Shown one piece after another: positions 1 through 11,800 of a stretch of DNA of 64,000 nucleotides. Below the pieces are notes generated by a model, which was given only the letters and a program-made list of their open reading frames with translations, was not told the DNA's origin and searched no databases. The stretch covers positions 186,001-250,000 of the forward strand of contig JAMXDE010000039.1 of NCBI GenBank assembly GCA_026770025.1. Reading direction: 5' to 3'. The stretch is from Craspedostauros australis. Its lineage: Eukaryota > Bacillariophyta > Bacillariophyceae > Mastogloiales > Achnanthaceae. Made by a program: the position numbers and the translations under genes. Numbering within the stretch: position 1 is the stretch's first letter; each line of letters begins with the position of its first letter.

Positions 1-2058
1 GGTGCCAAGCCAGGCGAGGGTGGACAGCTCCCAGGACCAAAGGTCTCCGAGTACATCGCTGGACTCCGTGCCAGCAAGCAGGGCGTCACACTCATTTCCC
101 CACCACCACACCACGACATTTACAGTATCGAGGTACGTCATCTTTCGCTGCCACCGTCATCATTTGTTGTTGTTGTTGCTGTTCCACTGTGCCGCACGGC
201 ATTCATTTCATCATGGCAACCCATTTTTCTTCGTTTCATTGTCGCGTCCTTCCTCTCTTCTCACACCCCCTTCCGTATCGCCATTGTTACACGCACGCAC
301 ACACGTATCTCATCATCTTGTTGATTTGGTTGCCGGTTCGTTCACTCGATTCCTCAATGCCACCAACACGCCCCCTCGAATACCTGCCTTGCACATGAAC
401 AGGATCTCGCCCAGCTCATTCATGACTTGCACGCCGTGAACGAGAAGGCCGGCGTTTCCGTCAAGCTCGTTTCTTCAATCGGTATCGGAACTGTCGCCTG
501 TGGTGTTGCCAAGGCCGACGCGGATGTTATCCAGATCTCCGGAGGTGACGGAGGTACCGGAGCTTCCCCACTGTCTTCCATCAAGCACGCAGGATGCCCA
601 TTCGAACTCGGACTTGCCGAGGCCCATTCCGCCTTGTACAACAACGGACTTCGTGATCGCGTCACTCTCCGCGCCGATGGCGGTGTCCGCACCGGGCGTG
701 ACGTCGTCATCGCAGCCATGTTGGGTGCTGAGCAATTTGGTTTCGGAACCATCGCCATGATTGCCGAGGGTTGTGTCATGGCCCGCGTTTGCCACTTGAA
801 CACTTGCCCAGTTGGCGTCACCAGTCAGAAGGAGGAGCTCCGTAAGAAGTTCCCAGGAACACCAGAGCACGTCGTCAACTTCTTCGAGTTCGTCGCTGCG
901 GAGATCCGTGAACTGATGGCCCACTTGGGATACACCAGATTCGAGGACCTCATTGGCCGTGCCGACCTCATGAAGAGCAGCGAGACCAACATGGGACGTG
1001 TCGCGAAGACCAAGTCGATGGACGTCGACCAGTTCTTCTCCGGAATCCCAAACACCTCCGAAGACCGCTCCTTCCTCCGCGCAACCATGGAGGGCGGTGC
1101 CCAGGTCATGAAGGAGGAGATTGTCCACATCAACGGATTCAGCACTGATCTCGACCGTGACATTTGCAAGAACGATGCAGTTGTCAAGGTCATCAGCGAC
1201 AACGAAGGCGAGGCCGCCGTGCAGTACAAGATCCAGAACACTGATCGAAGCACAGGAGCCATGCTTTCCGGAGATATCGCCCGCGCCCACGGAAACAACA
1301 GATTCAAGGGTAAGATCACCGTCGAATTCGAGGGAAGCGCAGGACAGTCCTTCGCAGCATTCACCCTTCCAGGACTCTCCATGCGTCTTGAGGGTGAGGC
1401 CAACGACTACGTCGGAAAGGGCATGCACGGAGGAGAGATCGTCGTCGTCCCAAGCAAGAACGCCGGCTTCGTGGCCGCCGATTCCAGCATTGTCGGAAAT
1501 GCCTGCCTTTACGGTGCCACCGGAGGAGACTTCCACGCCGAAGGCCGCACCGGAGAACGTTTCGGTGTCCGTAACAGCGGAGCATTCGCCGTCGCCGAGG
1601 GAGCAGGAGACCATTGCTGCGAGTACATGACCGGAGGTGTTGTCGTCATCCTCGGAACCGTCGGAAGAAATGTCGGTGCTGGTATGACCGGAGGTATCGG
1701 ATACTTCTACGACATCGACGGTGAGTTCGAAGACAAGCTCAACACCGAGATCGTCAAGAAGCAGCGCATCGTCACACCAGAGGGAGAGGCCCAGCTCCGC
1801 ACCATGATCGAGCGTCACAACGATCTCACAGGCAGCAAGCGCGGTGCCGAGATCCTCAACAACTGGGAGGAAGAGAAGGGCAAGTTCTGGCAGGTATACC
1901 CACCATCAGAGAGCCAGTCCGCCATCGTCACCGTTGTCGAGGAAGATCCAGCCGCCGTGCCACTTCGAGTGTCCGCCTCCGCCCCGGATGGAGAGATGTG
2001 CTTCCTTCCTGTCGGCGGACAGCTGAACCCAGAGCAAACACAGCGGTGCGCAGACTAA
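1..2058 (+). CDS. Glutamate synthase large subunit, C-terminal part (ferredoxin type likely)
   Basis: This gene converts 2-oxoglutarate plus glutamine-derived ammonia to glutamate (GS-GOGAT cycle). The window starts inside the gene. Exon 1..132 ends in the FMN-barrel motif [11 protein letters not shown]; the intron is 133..402 (GTACGT...AG, phase 0); the second exon 403..2058 continues [10 protein letters not shown] without a frame change. Visible are the flavin/2-oxoglutarate segment ([11 protein letters not shown]), the 3Fe-4S cysteine pattern C-x5-C-x4-C near 772-812, and the GXGXG beta-helix domain (repeated GG-x-G motifs, 1200-1780). The protein stops shortly after the GXGXG domain, as in plastid ferredoxin-GOGAT or a free large subunit; the fused NADH enzyme would continue into a small-subunit domain. 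The transit peptide and amidotransferase domain lie outside the window. The ferredoxin assignment is inference from the C-terminus. Confidence 0.93.
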
Positions 2059-2575
2059 CTTTTCTGTCTTCTTCCGGAGCAGCGCATCACCAGTTGGTGG
2101 TACGAGCACAAGCAAACATCCACGGCATACATGCTCGAGTGCTCATGAGTATCAAAGGCAGCACAAACTGAATATTTTAAACAACGTCATCATGAACAGA
2201 AAGAGCTTCATTGAACCGAGTTGGCACAACATCAGATCGAATTGAGGGTCTACTCGATGTTGTCTAGTCTATCTGTGGCAGTGCTGGTATGCGTGCTGAT
2301 GCAAGAACGCGTCCTCCTCGCAACTTCCACGATCTGCCCGATGATCGGAGGTATGTACTACTACAACCACAAATATGTTTGAGGAGGCAGTTGCATCGCG
2401 CGTGTGCGCAGTGACTGTCTCAGCCATTGTCCCATTCGCTACCGCGATTGTGAAGTACTCTACTCTACAATACTGAAGCACATACTGTACTTGTATCGTA
2501 CTGCCATCGTATGGTGTTCTTGCCGTGCCCTATTCTAGCTCGTACTCGTGCGTCCTCAGGACTCGCACCAGGTAA
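2059..2575. other. Convergent spacer, glutamate synthase / organellar polymerase
   Basis: The stops of the two flanking genes face each other here. The sequence is AT-richer than the genes and holds several TACTC/GTAC words near 2455-2550. I see no credible reading frame or RNA gene. Confidence 0.6.
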
Positions 2576-5500
2576 TTACTTCGCCTCGTACCAAGTCGTG
2601 TACTTGAACGATCCGTCCACCAGGAGCGGCACAGCTGTCTTGTTCAAACCGTACACCCAAGGGTTCTCCATGCAATCGATCACCTCCTTGAAAGCCTCCT
2701 CGGCGGTCTCCTTCGGCCCTTCCAATATCACCTCGTCATGGATCTGCAACATCAAGATCCATCCAAGCCTCTTCAGCTTCTTGCTCCTGTTGATCTTGTT
2801 CATCGCCATCATGGCCACGTCCGCCGCCCCGCCTTGGATCGGAGTGTTGATACTTGCGCGCTCGCTCGCGGCCATGAGTCGTCTATCCTTGCTCCGTGCG
2901 CCCGGCAGATGTCTGTACCGTCCCATCATGGTGCGTGTGTGGCCCGTCGCCAGAGCGTGCTGCTTGGTATCGTGTTGCCATTTCCTCACCTCTGGACGGG
3001 CATCGTACCACTTGTTCAGCATTTCCTGAGCATCTTCCCTCGACACGCCCCAGTCCTGACTGAGCCCATGCGCCGTCTTCCCGTACGCGATCGAAAAATT
3101 CAGCGTCTTGGCCTTGCGGCGTTCTGACGCATACATATCCTTGAGCAATGGCTTTGGAGGGTCGCCGTTGGCGTAATCCCACTCGAGCAACACCTCTCCA
3201 TCATCGAGCTTCTGCTTCACGTAGTCGAACATGTCCATCGCCGTACGCGAATGAAAGTCACCGCCTGATTTGAATGCAGCAATCATGGATTGGCATTGCG
3301 TGAACGAGGCAAGCAAACGCAACTCGAGCTGTCCGTAATCAGCGACGATCAGGTGGTTGCCCGGCGATGCCTCGAAGGCCTTGCGGATTTTGTACTTGTC
3401 CTTGTCCAAGGCCGGTTGGTTCTGCAGGTTGGGCCGCCGCGCCGACAGACGGCCTGTTTCCGTGTTCAAATTCAACGAACAATGAACGCGGCTTTGATGA
3501 TCCGACAGCGACTGCAGGCTGGTGAAGAAGTTGCCAATCATGGTGTCAATTGAGCCCAGACTGCAAAGGCTGAAAAGCGCGACGCATGCCTCGTGACCAT
3601 CTTTTCCCTTGCCGAAAAATTCGTACGCCTATATTCCCCGTATGTCGATCGATTGCGATCAAGGATGAGAGAGATCCGTACCAACCATGGATGGTCATGG
3701 CCACGACGGGGGTGGGTGGAGTACGCCAGTGGTGCAAAGTAGAATAGAGTAGTAGAGTAGCAATCGTAACCGTGCTCGAAAGGGCATTGATACGTAATCA
3801 ATTGCAGAAGGAAGCAGCGTGAGTACAACAGAGTGTATGGCAAGTGTGGGCATCCGCACACATGCGCATGCACATGCATGTGCCACGTCAACGCGGGATA
3901 GCCCCATCATACATAGAGTACGTCAGCATGGTACGCATGCTAGTACACGTACCGTTCCATATTTTGGTGGATCAGCGAATGGGTCGCCTGCCAGCTCTCT
4001 CAATGCATCTGCCGTCACGCTAGGCGCGCCTCCATTGGTATACTTGGTTGGCTCCATGCCAAGGCTGCGGATGGTGATATCGATGTACTTTTGCGCCAAC
4101 TTGGCCTCCTTCAGAGATTCCATTACTTCTTGCACCGAAGAACTCTTGGATGCCATGGATTCCAAAGCCTGTGCAACGGACGTGTAGGCCTTCTCGTTGG
4201 ATACTGTCGTAACCGAAGCGAGCTGTTTGCAGTGCTCGACATCGCCTCTCAGGGCACGGAGCAGCTCCGCCCGGCCGCCGTCGACAGGAAGTGACCTGAT
4301 CTTGACGCAATCCCGCAGCTCAGCGTCGGACATGTTCGTGAAATCATCTTGGATGTCGTCGATGAACTCAGCGGACGCACCGTTCGCACCATTCACACCG
4401 TTGACGCCACCATCTCCATCTCCGTCGTCATCATCGTCATCATCGCCGACACCTGCCTCATGAAGTCTGGCGATTAGGTCTGCCTTCCTCCCGGAAACCT
4501 TCAGCCCATTCTCTTTGAGCAACACTTTGAGTTTAGCAACTGTCAGACTTTCCAACCCACCCTTCTTCGCTGGTGCTCCGCCTGCCTTGTCCTTCGTTGA
4601 AGCGATGCTCAAAATGCCAGCCGCGTTTTCGACCTGTCCCTTCGTGGTGGTCAACAAATGTTCACGGATGCGTGTCTTCACCTCGGCCTTCGTTCCGGAC
4701 AGCTTCAGACCTTGCTCCCGACACAGCACCTTCAGCTGTGGAGTAGTCATGCCATCCAGCTCGTCGCTTTCCAAGCTCTCCCCTTTCGCTTGCTTGGCCT
4801 CTCGCTCCTTGGTCTCCTGCTTCAACTTCAGCGTTTCCAGCGCATCCTCCGGGATTTCCTCACGAGGTACCTTGAATTCTCGCTCTCTCGCGCTGGGTTC
4901 CTCGGTCTTTGTATTCTTCGCACCGCCGAAGAGGAACGTGGCAAGCTGCGTGGCACTGGCGGGATTCAGGGCAAGTCCATCGATCCCGATCTTCTTGGCC
5001 GCCCACCGCCTGAATGTCAAGGAGTGCTCGTCGCGGTCCTTGCGTGCCTGCACCTCCACCTTGGCGAGGTAATCCTTGGCATTCACGCGGATCCCGCGTC
5101 GTTCCATGTCTGTCAGCACGTGGCCGAATTCACGCATGTTGTGGAAGTAGTAGTCGTAGAGATTGTATTTGTGTTTGCCCGACAGCCACGCGGTGTTGCG
5201 GAGCTTGTCTGTCAAATTTTCATGCAGCTCCCACGTGCTCTTCGCGTCGATGGCGGAGTACTCGATGAATCTTTCTCGAAACTCCGGATTGCGCTGCAAC
5301 ACTTCGATGGGCGGTATATCCTTGATGCTGCCGTCGGAACCATCCTTCCTTTTCCTCGGCACTCCGAAGAGCTCCTTCATGGGCGTCTTGAATTCCTCCA
5401 GAAGTTCCTTCGTCAGGGACTCTAGGCTGTAGCCGCCTCGTCCGTTGGAATTCCGGGCCGTGTCTTGCAGGCGCGCCATGTGCATGGTGTCTCCACCGAA

Positions 5501-6694
5501 GCCAAGGCAGTTGATGCCCTCGTTCCACATGACATGGCGATCGAAGCCGTAGTTGTGCCACACCTTGAGCTTGGTGTGGTCCTCGAACCACGGCTTAAAT
5601 TCCTGCAGGATGCCGCATGCGTCATCGAGGTTGTCGATCCACAGCATGGTGCCTGGCCCATCGCCGAGACCGTAGTCGAAGGTTGGACCCGAGTAGACGC
5701 TGGCGCATGTAACGTATCCGTTGCCGACAGGACCGACGGTCTTGAGATCGATATCCATGACCTCCGTATCGCAGGCGTGGAAGATGGAGGTATCTGCGTC
5801 CATCAGGACCTTCATGACTTTGGCTGCCTGCTCCTTTGTCCGCACGATGGTGATTTTGTCCACCTTGACGCCCTTGACATCGAAGTACCCTTCGTCGCCG
5901 TCCTTGAGCTTGATCTTTTGCTGCAGCTCCGCTTCGTATTCTGGAGACCTGCCGCCAAAATCCTTGGCCCAACCGAGTGGGTCTTTCACGTTCCAGTTCC
6001 CACCTGGCACAGGGCGGCTGGTGAGGCCTTCGAGCAGTTCATCTTCTTCTGTTGTCATCGGCACGGCGCCATTTGTGCCTGCTCCATTGACTGGTGGTAC
6101 CTTCGGCTCAACTTCTCCGTTGGAGGCCGTCGTCTCTGGAGACTTGGCATGATCCGTTGCATCATCGTGCTCAAGAACTACTTTATCAGGTGACATGGAG
6201 GCTGTTTTGAGCGATGATTCCCACCGTTTCTGCAGTCTGCTAAATTGCGGGTCATGTCCGACCGTGTAAATAGAGCGCGATTGGATTGACTGCTGTCTAT
6301 GTTGCCGTTGATGCTGCTGCTGTTTCTGCTGTTGATAATGATGATGGCGGTGGTGGTTGTTGGAACCCCAACCAAAGTTGTTGCCGCTGCTGCTGCAGCT
6401 GCTGAGAGATGAAGAGGACGATGGTGCCCTCGCCGCGGCAAGTGCTGATCGTGAATGCTGTCTGGTTCCAGTCAAATTGCCTCTCCTGCTGATTTGCGCC
6501 GACAACGGTTCCAGGAATGATGTCGCCTGTGCACGAGTGCTTCCAAGTCCATGGGTGCCCGCGCATGTTTGTGAATGCGATGACAGCTGCGGAAGAAGGT
6601 GCAACGGACCACATGCAGATCGCGATCCCCTGGACTTGCACCCTGGGTGCCTGACGTTGCGCAGCACAGTTGTGCGTCTCGCATGAGACAGCAT
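2576..6694 (-). CDS. Organellar family-A DNA polymerase (POP type) with SAP-like repeats
   Basis: This enzyme replicates organelle DNA. Exons are 6694..3953 and 3628..2576; the 324 bp intron (GTACGT...AG, phase 0) joins PPKYGT to AYEFFGKGKDGHEAC, matching the plant polymerase pattern. From M at 6694 the product is 1,264 aa. It has a 3'-5' exonuclease with ExoI (CDTEV), ExoII (HNYGFDRH) and ExoIII (YSAID), then a polymerase domain with motif A VADYGQLELR, motif B RRKAKTLNFSIAYGK and motif C LQIHDEV. About 230 residues inserted in the thumb carry two clear SAP motifs (MTTPQLKVLCREQGLKLSG, LTVAKLKVLLKENGLKVSG) and a weaker third, separated by an Asp/Gly tract. The Arg-rich N-terminus (MLSHARRTTVLRNVRH) looks mitochondrial. 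The frame stays open upstream to 7684, so a longer form is possible. Confidence 0.92.
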
Positions 6695-6936
6695 CGTTGC
6701 TATTTCGATGTTGGCGTTTTGATTGGTGCTATCGCTGCTGTCCCAAGCAACGGCGCAGTTTGGAGAGGGTGTGTTGCGAGCGAACGGGAACGCGGTCGCA
6801 AAAGCTGCTGCTGTTGGCACCAGACCGCGCAGATGCAGACCAACGCAAAGGCAAGCGAAGATGTATCGATGCAGATTTACAGACAGGAATGACGGCGTGA
6901 TGGTGCGTCTGGGTGGCGACTGGTGCGAGTGTCCCC

Positions 6937-6979
<43 letters not shown>

Positions 6980-8898
6980 TCGTTGTGGACGGTGCTTGTT
7001 ACGGGACAGAGGATGGCAGGAAGAGTCGAATTGATGCTGCGCGATGATGCTGGCAGGTTCTTTGACTGATTCTGTCACGGGTTTCGAAGCGGCAATTGCA
7101 GGAGCCGCGAAGAGACTTACGTTCGCAGGGTCTGGCACCAAGGCAAAGCTATCTTTCTGCATCCACGGCTCTGCTGCACTTGGGTGTGCATCCATCAAGG
7201 TTCGAGCTGTTTCGGTCGCCGGGATTGTCAATTCCTTGGTAGCGTGTGTTGTGTGTGTAGTTTGTGTAGTTTGTGTCGTGTGCTCTGTTTGTGCCAGTGA
7301 TAGTGACGGCGATAGTGACGGCGATGGAGGGAGCAGATCCAAGGATCGTGTTTTGGCGTCAGCGTGTCGGCAGCAACTGAGCTGACCTTGGAAACGGCAA
7401 CAACCTTCGTTGCAAGCACTCCTGCGGCGAATACACGGTTGTGACTGATTGTGCCGAGGGTGGTTGGGGTTTGGCATGTCAGATTTTTGGACGAAACGAA
7501 GAGCGCCGACTTCGGCAGGTGCCTCCTCCCGTCCCTGAACCCTTTCGGATGGTCCTGGGTGTTGGTGGGAAGATGTTGCTCCTTCACTTCCCCTCTCGCT
7601 GCTACTCTCACCAATACCACTCTCACACTCGTCTTGGTCTCCTCTCCACTTTTGCTCTGTCTTGTTCTGCGCACCTCTCCTCATTCTCTGCTCTCCATCC
7701 CACTGCCACGATCTCCGCCATTGGAATTGGACACACCCTTCTCACAGCTTCGGCCTTGCAACAGGGAGTTCGGTTGCTTCCTTGGCAGTACTCGTGGATC
7801 ATGCCCGCAACAATTTCCTGCTCCCCTTGCACAGAGAGCACACGCACACAAGGAGGAAGAGAGCATCTGCCGAATCCAATCCCCACATCGTGGTTTTCGT
7901 TGGTTGGTGGCCGATTTTGCCTTTTTGGGCGCCACAACACAAAAATCCACAGAGACTGGTGTTCTCCGTTTGGAGGCCGAAGAGAACAAACAACGCGGAT
8001 TGTGGATGGGTGGAGAGCGGAATGCGCACACATGTCAGACGGATGGGAAGAATCTCTACAAGTCGACATCTTCGACCCATCTGAATTCGACCCAACAGAC
8101 CAAATCGGCTTCTCATCGTTTCAGCGATTCGTGGAAAGGATGCCGTGTCACACGCAGCCGCGCGCAAGTCACATGCGACGCGCACGTCGTCTCAAATTGG
8201 CGATTTTCCTGTCTGGCGATGGCGAAACAAACGACAAATTGGGGTGACACACATCCTCGTCGGCGCTCACAAACTCGTTGTTGTCTTCGTGCAACTGTTT
8301 TGCACGCGGTTCTGTGCTCTGTGCTCTGTGCTTTTTTCTCACCAATTGCGCGCAACTCAGCGTGCACGTCCTTGCAGACAGTATCCAAATACTTCCTTCA
8401 TTTCTCCCTCACTTGCTTCCTTCTGACGTACAGTGTCACCGCAAGTTTGCGCTTGGATATCATCAAAAGACAGAGGTGCGGAGAGAGGGAGGCCATCCTC
8501 GCACGTTGTCAACTCCCACACGCACACCATCTTTCTCGCCATCAACTCCAACACCAACACCAACTCCAACACCAAAACCAGTCGTCGTCAACAACTCGCT
8601 CGAGCGCACATCGAAACATCGCCACAGAAAGAAGCCCAGAGCAAGCCCACTCATCGCATCATCATTGAGGTACGAGTACTCTTCTTGCACTTCCTTTTGT
8701 GCATTCCGCGCTCGAACTGAGCTTCTCGCAAAACACTCTTCATTGCATACGTCCTACGCGTGCATAGCACAGAACAGAAAGGAACAGCCAATCCCAAACC
8801 ACAAAACAACTTCCTCTCTCTCCTGACACAGCAACCCACTACTCGACATCAACGACAGGCACCGACACCGACAAGCCTGAGGACAACCCGAGGCCATC
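6695..8898. other. Divergent spacer, polymerase / giant protein
   Basis: The part up to 7684 is open in frame with the polymerase on the minus strand (about 330 codons, Gln-rich, with a hydrophobic AAAF-containing stretch near 6880-6788), so it is either an N-terminal extension (ATG candidates at 7195 and 7162) or 5' leader. From 7685 to 8898 lies the presumed promoter and leader of the giant gene, with a CAACAC-type repeat around 8546-8582. Plus-strand frames here (for example 7451-8668) look like chance. Confidence 0.5.
6938..6976. repeat. (CTG)n / (CAG)n microsatellite
   Basis: About 13 CTG units on the plus strand. In the upstream extension of the polymerase frame (minus strand) it reads as a Gln run of 14-15 residues; if translation starts at 6694 it lies in the 5' leader or promoter. 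Confidence 0.9.
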
Positions 8899-11800
8899 AT
8901 GGTGCGAAGAGGCGGCGGCCTGCCGCTCCCGTCGTCAGCCTCCTCCGCAACCGGTGGTCATGGAACCACGTCCAGCGCTTCCACAACATCGCATCATATC
9001 GACCCATCCAGCATGTCGGTGTCGCGCGCCAAGACATCATCTCCGGCCGAATCCATGATGTCCCTCCCGGCGCATTACACCGCATCGCAAGACTCCTGTG
9101 ACAGTGCCAACCGCAGATCATCGAAGCTTCAGTCCGTGCTGCACAAAATGAGGGAACGGCCCACCACGCCTTCCACCGTTGCCTCGGCAGCAACGGCCCT
9201 GCGCGGTAACAAGCAAGTGCAGCATCAGAGAATGTCGTACGCGATGCCGGTCTCTGCGATGACTTCGTCTCCAATGAGGCAGGCATCACCACGGTTCACC
9301 GTGCCAAGTGTTGGCCTCAGCACCGTCAGAGACGACAGCAACACGAACATCAACGCAACGCGGGAGGATGACAACTGCGAAGATCGTGACGAGCAGAAGC
9401 TGAACGATACTCGCGATGCAGGAGAAGCCGAAGAGAGACATGGTGCGACCGAACATCCTGGGCTCAATACCACGGACGTTGCCGCGACGCAGGAAAACAA
9501 CAATGCCACCACCGTCAACAACACAAGCAAGCTGGCAGTCCAGAACATCGTCGATGTCATCGAGAACAACGATGATAATGACGATGATGACGGCGACAGC
9601 GCTTCTGCCAAAACGGACGAGGAATCCACGAGCGTTGCCAAGTCCGATCTCATGGACGACGAAGACAACTCCTTCCGTCGGTTCACGCAAAAGATCGCGG
9701 TGGAGTCCATCGTAAGGGCACTGGAGAACACCATCGCCTCAAAGGAACCATCCATCAACGCCATGGTCAACGAGATCAGCGAGGACAAACCCGCAGCGAC
9801 GAATCTGTTCGCGGATCCATCCTCTCCAACGGCCGCTCCGCTTCTCGCTGCCGCTGGATCAGGAACCAAATCATTTTCCAAGAAGCAGTCGCAGCATGTG
9901 AAGAAAACAGCCTCCAACCATGCTCTGTCCCCGAAACAGAGCCAGGCAGACGAGATTGAGATGGCTTCCTCAAGCAACCAGCTCTGCCTCGACGACTCCA
10001 TCGAGGTGGTGCATAAGCTCTCGTCTCATGGCGAGCATTCGTTCGTCGTCGATGAGCAATCACCGGACGAACCCACCCAAGGTAGGGAGCAGAATGAAGA
10101 TCGACTGACCACAGACGACGACCAATCCAGATATGGCCAAGGCCGCGGCGTGGACGAGTCGAAGGATGACGCCAGCTTCAAGGCTCCAGCCAGTTCTTCT
10201 CGCAATCACAAGCAACTGAGTGTCAGCACAGCAAACACGAACGACCAACCTCTGAAGGAGACCCCGAACAACCACCCGCGTTCACCAATCAGGTCACCAG
10301 TCAGGTCACCATCATCTCGATCCGAGCTCAGACAGCAGCAACAGGAGCAAGTGCAGAAAGAACAACGGCAGCAACGAGAACGGGCGCAGGCTGAAGAGAG
10401 AGCAAAGGCGGCCAAATCGAAGGGTTCAAGAGCAAGCACCACTGCCGGTGGCTTCCTGGCCTGCGGTCTCTTCTCGCTCCTCGACACCATCCGAGAGAAC
10501 TCCGACGAAAAGGAAGCGGACAAGATTTGCGAGACCAGGCCTGTGGAGATCGAATCCGACCCAGAGACGCGTGCGCGCGTCATGGCTTTGGCCGCCGAGA
10601 TCCATGCCGACAACGCCCGTTTGGTCAACATGCCAAACACCGACATCGAGGACGAGGACACGGACCGATGGGACGGCGTCTCCACGCTGGGATCCATCCG
10701 TGACAATCAGGATCGTTTCCCTTCCGGCGTCCGGGATTTCTTCAGCATCGCACCAAGGCCCATCCCCATCGAGATTACGACCACTGACGGCGGCAAGGCA
10801 CCACCGCAGGAGGAAACCACTGACGGTAGTGCACAAGGCAACCTCACCGACGCCACAATCACCAGCAACTCGGCCAACGGCGCAACCGGCGAGGATGATG
10901 CAGGCTTGAACCGCGCCGTAGCACTTGCGACAGGTGGTGGTGCGACCATAACAATTGCAACAGCCGGGATGTCCAGCACCAAGCCGTCCGTCAACATGGC
11001 CGTCTCATCCGATTCTGAAGAGAAGGCCATGAAACGCAATGCGGCCATGTCACCATCATCAACCACAGCAATGAACACGGTCGTCCGATCATTGCTGGAA
11101 GACGATGAGACTGGCTTGTCGCTCGAGTACAGCCTCAACACCTTCGAGGATGCAACGGCGTTGGCAGCCCAGCAGCATCAACAACAACAACAACAACAAC
11201 AACACGAGGTGCCACAGCAGCAGGAGGTTGAAAGCAATCAAGTCGGTGGTGCCATGGCAGTGGCCGCCACTGCAGCCGCAGCCGGCCTGACAAGTGGTGC
11301 CGCCCGTGCAAGTCAACTTAAGAAAGGTGATATGCAACAAGAAGCCTTGGCACGGTCTCCGCAGGCAGCCACCGCTGGTTCCCTGTCGATCAACACAGGA
11401 GTGGAGGTGGTCCATCGTAACGGTCCTCAACTCACGCCTAACTCGACGACAGTGCAGGAGGCAGGCCTCGTCTTCACCCCAACAACCCCAGCTGTTTCCG
11501 ATGTGCAAGGCTCGACACCCAACAACAAACGCGGGAGCGGAGCTGACGGCGCGGTTCGAAAGACGCAAAACACCGCCGACCGAGAGGTGAAACAGCGTGC
11601 GATGGTCGCCACAGCCACCACCACTGCCACGGCGGCATCGATCGCAGCATTTACGAAAGCACCGACAGCTGAGAATCACGTCGGAGGCCGCAACAGCAGC
11701 GTCACCAACAACTCGCCTCCAACACCACCACTGTCAACTGGTCCCGCTCCAACGAGCGCAGAGAAGGAGGTAACAGAACAAAGTGCTCGTGACAAACAGG

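Noticed and set aside
475-1818. Long antisense frame (447 codons) opposite glutamate synthase
   Set aside because: It mirrors a highly conserved coding exon; the strong C-ending codon bias keeps the opposite strand open. No family features.
3546-3737. Separate small gene inside the polymerase intron
   Set aside because: The 3' part is the polymerase exon in another frame and the rest is intron sequence.
7451-8668. 405-codon plus-strand frame before the giant gene
   Set aside because: Overlaps the polymerase 5' region and shows random-looking composition rich in Arg/Ser/Leu with no domain.
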